45,064 nt of DNA from Heyndrickxia coagulans DSM 1 = ATCC 7050 (lineage in GTDB: Bacteria > Bacillota > Bacilli > Bacillales > Bacillaceae_C): contig NZ_ALAS01000239.1 in the NCBI RefSeq assembly GCF_000290615.1, positions 1 through 45,064 of the forward strand, in the 5' to 3' direction. Below are positions 41,818 to 45,064 of the stretch, in pieces. A program made the position numbers and the translations under genes. Positions within the stretch are counted from its first letter, which is position 1. Every line of letters starts with the position of its first letter. Below the pieces are notes generated by a model that saw only the letters and a program-made list of their open reading frames with translations, had not been told where the DNA came from and made no database searches.

Positions 41818-42660
41818 TTAATGGATGTTTGCTGCCGTTTGTTCTTTTATCATGCGATCAATTTCAATTATTGGCTTTAACATTTCTTCAATATCATCCA
41901 GTTTCACCATATTCGGGCCATCCGACCAGGCCTGGTCCGGATCAGGATGGGCTTCCAGAAACAACGCATCGATCCCGCATGCCGCCGCTGCCCTTGCCAG
42001 ATACGGGACAAACGCACGCTTTCCGCCTGTTGAAGTGCCGTTTCCGCCCGGAATTTGGACACTATGGGTAGCGTCAAACACGACCGGATACCCTAATCTG
42101 CGCATTTCCGGAAGTGCACGCATATCCACCACCAGGTTATTGTAGCCGAATGTCGAACCACGTTCTGTAAGGAGAATTTTTTCGGTGCCGGATTCTTCCA
42201 ATTTTTGAATGACGTTTTTCATATCCCAAGGCGCCAAAAACTGCCCTTTTTTGACATTCACGATTTTGCCCGTCGCGGCGGCGGCAAGCAGCAAATCGGT
42301 CTGGCGGCAAAGGAAAGCGGGGATTTGCAGTATGTCGAGCACTTCCCCGGCTGCTTTTGCCTGGTGCGGCTCATGAATATCGGACGTGACCGGTGCGCCA
42401 AATACATTTTTAATCCGGTCAAGTATTTCGAGCCCTTTTTCCAGTCCCGGGCCCCGTTTGGAAAAAATGGATGATCGGTTGGCTTTATCGAAAGAAGCTT
42501 TAAAAACGAAAGGAATGCCGAGTTTTCCGGCAATGGTTTGAAGGGTTGCGGCTGTTTCCATGGCCATCGTTTCACTTTCAATTACGCACGGGCCGGCAAT
42601 CAATACAAGCGGTAGACGTTGGCCGAAAGCTATCCGGCTGTTCAGTTGGACCGTTTTCAT
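41818..42660 (-). CDS. kdsA: 3-deoxy-8-phosphooctulonate (Kdo-8-P) synthase
   Basis: Condenses PEP with arabinose-5-phosphate to Kdo-8-phosphate. [11 protein letters not shown] near 20-30, [12 protein letters not shown] near 53-64, [15 protein letters not shown] near 66-80, [25 protein letters not shown] near 113-128, [13 protein letters not shown] near 135-147, [17 protein letters not shown] near 165-181 and [12 protein letters not shown] are Kdo8P-synthase signatures; KANRSS distinguishes it from type I-beta DAHP synthases (PRTSP there). Cys25, His199, Glu236 and Asp247 place it in the metal-dependent (Aquifex-like) class. ATG 42660 is 7-8 bases after GAGGAG. 280 aa is typical. Followed by kpsF. 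Confidence 0.94.
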   Translation of the reverse strand: MKTVQLNSRIAFGQRLPLVLIAGPCVIESETMAMETAATLQTIAGKLGIPFVFKASFDKANRSSIFSKRGPGLEKGLEILDRIKNVFGAPVTSDIHEPHQAKAAGEVLDILQIPAFLCRQTDLLLAAAATGKIVNVKKGQFLAPWDMKNVIQKLEESGTEKILLTERGSTFGYNNLVVDMRALPEMRRLGYPVVFDATHSVQIPGGNGTSTGGKRAFVPYLARAAAACGIDALFLEAHPDPDQAWSDGPNMVKLDDIEEMLKPIIEIDRMIKEQTAANIH

Positions 42661-42722
42661 TTGCTCACTCCTCATTGTTAAGTTTTCACGTGTCTTTACT
42701 CCTTCTACTGCAGGTTACAAAT

Positions 42723-42751
42723 ATTATCCTTTAGGAAACCGCACAGGACAA
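42723..42751 (-). promoter_or_regulatory. Probable promoter of kdsA-kpsF
   Basis: Minus-strand TTGTCC (complement of 42746-42751), 17-base spacer, GATAAT (complement of 42723-42728), about 60 bases before the kdsA start. Confidence 0.55.
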
Positions 42752-42756
42752 GGAAG

Positions 42757-42775
42757 TTGTAAAAAATATTCACAA
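42757..42775. repeat. Imperfect inverted repeat upstream of the kdsA promoter
   Basis: TTGTAAAAAATATTCACAA has opposed TTGT(A/G)A half-sites 7 bases apart, just upstream of the kdsA -35. It is reminiscent of a Rex-type site but with one base too many in the centre. Confidence 0.35.
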
Positions 42776-42814
42776 ATTTTTTTCGCTTTTATGTAAAGTT
42801 ATCTCCAGAAATAC

Positions 42815-42845
42815 CAAGCACAAAACCGGACAAGTTTTGTGCTTG
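42815..42845 (-). terminator. Hairpin after the PRD regulator gene
   Basis: CAAGCACAAAAC (42815-42826) is perfectly complementary to GTTTTGTGCTTG (42834-42845). No clean T-run follows on the minus strand, so termination may be partial and some readthrough into kdsA is possible. Confidence 0.5.
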
Positions 42846-42928
42846 ATGACATGGATGGCGGGTAAAGTATCCTTTGAGGCAATGGATTGGAAAATATTCC
42901 TTTGTAAATGGCGGCGGCACTGAGCTCA

Positions 42929-44848
42929 TTATTTTATACATGCCATTAACTCATCAGCCGTTTTGCTTTTGATGATTTTTTGCACAACGTACCTGTTTTC
43001 AATAATGGAAATGAGTTTTTCATACATACCATCTAAATCCGTTTGCGTGCCTTCTTTAATATTTAACAGGCAAACAAATTGGACCTTTTGCTGGTCATGC
43101 CAGTGAATAGGGCTTTTTAACGTGCATACTGTCCAAAACGTCTCCTTCGTTACGGGCACCATTGGATGGGGAATGGCTACGAGATTCCCAAAACAGGTTG
43201 GCGTAATCGACTCCCTTTCTAAAACAAGGTTTACATAATCCCTTGGTACAAGCTTTTGCTTATATAGTTCATCACATAAAAATCGAATCACGCTTTCCTT
43301 ATCCCGCAATTCCAGCTGGAGAAAAATTCTTGAAGGATGTAAATACTTTTCTGCTACATTTTGTGTCTTGGATAAAAAACATTTTATCGCATGAATGTCC
43401 TTATCTTCCAAAAAAGTATTCACAACTTGGACCGGGACGCCCAAATTTTCCTTTATAGGAATCGTACTAATGATCAGATCAATAAAAGATAAATCATAGG
43501 ATGACAAATTGTAGTAATTAATGGTATCGGCAATTTCAATTTCTTGCCCATACAAATTTTTTAACCGGTAGGACAGCAATTTTGCACTCCCTACGCCGGA
43601 TGCACAAACGATAAGTACCTTTTTTATTTTTTTCTTGTTTAATTTCATTCGTTCAAGGGCAACTCCAATATGCAGCGCAATATAAGCAATTTCACCCTCC
43701 ACCACTTCCATTCCTAAATATTCTTCTATACATTTGCCGGCAATGATAGCGCCTTCAAAAGCAGCTGGGTATTTTTTCTTTATATCGTTTAATAACGGAT
43801 TCCGGATATTCATCTTATACCGTAACCGGTTCATTGCAGGACGAATATGCAGCGTTAACGACTGAATAAACTCGCGGTCTTGGCGGAAGTCCCAATTCAA
43901 TTCAGACTTTAAACGATATAACATACAATTAATAATCGTTCCGGCTTCATCAAATTTACTAAATTCGGCCAGCTCCTTTTTGTGTAAAAGTTTGGTTCCT
44001 AATAAATGAACAATAATATAATCGATTTCTGTCTTAGGAAAGGCTAACAAAGTGAAAGCTTCAACTTCTTTTATAATTTCATTCGCCACAATTTTCTCAA
44101 ATGGATAATCATCGACCAAAACATCAGCCAGCTCTTCAATGACAAAACCTTCCCGGATTCTCCGGCAGGCAATGGAAATATGTGTCGCTAAATTTTCCAA
44201 AGATATATCAGAGATTTCAATCTTATATTTATTGACCTTTTGGACGATTATTTCTTTAATCTTTTTAAATAGTTCCGGATCAATAAGCTGTAAACATTCT
44301 TCCTTCAGAAATGCCTCCTGGTTCCGCTCCAGTAATAAATTTGACAAACATAATCGTTTCATATATTCGTCCCCTTCCACTTTCGACCCGTAATGGGGAC
44401 GGTTGATTAGCTTTAAGTGATATTGATTTAAAATTTTCTTTACGTCCTTCAAGTCATTTTGTAATGTCGACAAAGAGACATACATCTCGTCTATAAAACT
44501 TTCAATTTTAACAAAATCTGTTTCTAACAATAACCGGCGCAAAATATAGAGCACTCTTGTGTCTTTATCAGCAAAATCCCCCGCTAATTGGGGTTCCTCC
44601 GCAGAAATCTCATGGAGGACTTTTGAGAAAAGCCCGGCATCTAATACTTTTATGCTATATCCTAAACCTCTGGTCGATTCAATTTGAAACCCGTTTGAGT
44701 CCATATTATTTTGCATGAGCTTCATTTCATTCCGTATCGTCCGGTCACTGACGCCCAGTTCTTTTGCCATCCAGCCTGCAGTAACGGGTTCTTTTGATTT
44801 GGATAAAAGGATTAAGATATCTTTCTGCCGTCTTGATAAATTAGACAA
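42929..44848 (-). CDS. PRD-containing transcriptional activator, LicR/MtlR/ManR type
   Basis: About 639 residues. Order: an N-terminal HTH (about 5-60, KELGVSDRTIRNEM), a second Mga-like HTH (about 70-160), PRD1 with His223 and His281, PRD2 with His334 and His393, a PTS EIIB-Gat/Lic domain with Cys415 in VCASGVGSAKLL, and a PTS EIIA-Mtl/Fru domain with His561 in VAIPHPM. All phosphorylatable residues are present. Such proteins activate PTS sugar operons when HPr phosphorylates one PRD and their own EIIB/EIIA relieve inhibition. The frame opens at TTG 44893 without a binding site; TTG 44848 is 9 bases after AAGGGAG and gives LicR-like length. No PTS genes are in view on its downstream side. 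Confidence 0.88.
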   Translation of the reverse strand: MSNLSRRQKDILILLSKSKEPVTAGWMAKELGVSDRTIRNEMKLMQNNMDSNGFQIESTRGLGYSIKVLDAGLFSKVLHEISAEEPQLAGDFADKDTRVLYILRRLLLETDFVKIESFIDEMYVSLSTLQNDLKDVKKILNQYHLKLINRPHYGSKVEGDEYMKRLCLSNLLLERNQEAFLKEECLQLIDPELFKKIKEIIVQKVNKYKIEISDISLENLATHISIACRRIREGFVIEELADVLVDDYPFEKIVANEIIKEVEAFTLLAFPKTEIDYIIVHLLGTKLLHKKELAEFSKFDEAGTIINCMLYRLKSELNWDFRQDREFIQSLTLHIRPAMNRLRYKMNIRNPLLNDIKKKYPAAFEGAIIAGKCIEEYLGMEVVEGEIAYIALHIGVALERMKLNKKKIKKVLIVCASGVGSAKLLSYRLKNLYGQEIEIADTINYYNLSSYDLSFIDLIISTIPIKENLGVPVQVVNTFLEDKDIHAIKCFLSKTQNVAEKYLHPSRIFLQLELRDKESVIRFLCDELYKQKLVPRDYVNLVLERESITPTCFGNLVAIPHPMVPVTKETFWTVCTLKSPIHWHDQQKVQFVCLLNIKEGTQTDLDGMYEKLISIIENRYVVQKIIKSKTADELMACIK

Positions 44849-44919
44849 TGCCAACAACTCCCTTTTATCATTGATTACTACAATTTTTGGCAAAGAGAAA
44901 CCATTTTTTCGGGCTGTGA

Positions 44920-44933
44920 TGTAAACGTTGAAA
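44920..44933 (+). promoter_or_regulatory. cre-like site upstream of the PRD regulator
   Basis: TGTAAACGTTGAAA matches the cre consensus TGWNANCGNTNWCA at all but one fixed base, about 75 bases before the regulator start, consistent with CcpA control of a PTS activator. Confidence 0.4.
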
Positions 44934-45064
44934 AAACCAATGCCTTTATCCTTGTGCAGCCTGCCTTATCGTAGTTAGGGCTTGCTGAACGAATCAAATT
45001 TGGTCAGATACAAGCCAAATTCCGATTATCAAAATATAAAATAGTGTTGTGTAAAAATTTCAAA

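Noticed and set aside
41818-42660. Possible type I-beta DAHP synthase (aroA/aroG-like) instead of KdsA
   Set aside because: The [17 protein letters not shown] and [12 protein letters not shown] motifs are specific for Kdo8P synthase; DAHP synthases have a PRTSP motif in place of KANRSS, and Bacillus DAHP synthase carries an N-terminal chorismate mutase domain that is absent.

Overview
The window looks like chromosome of a moderately GC-rich, facultatively fermentative Gram-positive of the Bacillaceae. Strong GGAGG-type ribosome binding sites, frequent TTG/GTG starts, an L-lactate dehydrogenase under a Rex-type operator, a qoxABCD quinol oxidase, teichoic-acid-type wall genes and an S-box before metI all fit. 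Heyndrickxia (Bacillus/Weizmannia) coagulans is my best guess; this is inference from gene style, not a database match.

Layout. 1-3.4 kb: a YhgE/Pip membrane protein, a small HD-domain (ppGpp-hydrolase-like) protein and the wreck of an ABC-F ATPase gene. 3.5-9.7 kb: a secreted coiled-coil/3D-domain cell-wall protein, three consecutive terminators, ldh with a long leader and a Rex operator, then ppc. 9.7-16.1 kb: the first 18 codons of a lost response regulator, then a maltose cluster: LacI-type regulator, several TGCAACCGGTTGCG operators, an MFS/SLC45-like transporter, maltose phosphorylase and beta-phosphoglucomutase. 16.1-16.8 kb: IS remnants. 16.9-22.7 kb: an LCP wall-polymer transferase, a HAD phosphatase, a four-fold 11-bp direct repeat resembling a PhoP site, and qoxABCD. 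22.8-31 kb: a deleted SDR gene, a short TagH-type ATPase, VanZ protein, a fragment of an Ig-like surface protein, pgcA, a cation efflux protein, a quinone oxidoreductase with a HesB-like partner, and a WecG/TagA glycosyltransferase. 31.2-38.1 kb: an AraC regulator divergent from a sugar ABC importer (binding protein plus two permeases, no ATPase) followed by a second GH65 phosphorylase. 38.2-40.8 kb: metI-metC behind a SAM-I riboswitch. 40.8-45 kb: kpsF and kdsA (arabinose-5-phosphate isomerase and Kdo-8-phosphate synthase), then a LicR/MtlR-like PTS-controlled activator.

How it works together. Two disaccharide routes end in phosphorolysis instead of hydrolysis: the MFS carrier plus maltose phosphorylase, and the ABC importer plus a kojibiose/nigerose/trehalose-phosphorylase-like enzyme. 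Both should make beta-glucose-1-phosphate if the second GH65 enzyme behaves like its family, and the single beta-phosphoglucomutase in view would carry it to glucose-6-phosphate. PgcA handles the alpha anomer for wall polymers. Ldh, Ppc and Qox are the pyruvate/PEP and respiratory outlets.

The most surprising item is the kdsA-kpsF pair: two dedicated early steps of Kdo synthesis, normally a Gram-negative LPS/capsule (and plant) pathway, in a monoderm background next to wall-polymer genes. The best non-coding signals are the phased TATGAA repeats before qox, the duplicated operator region before the maltose transporter, and the Rex site at ldh.
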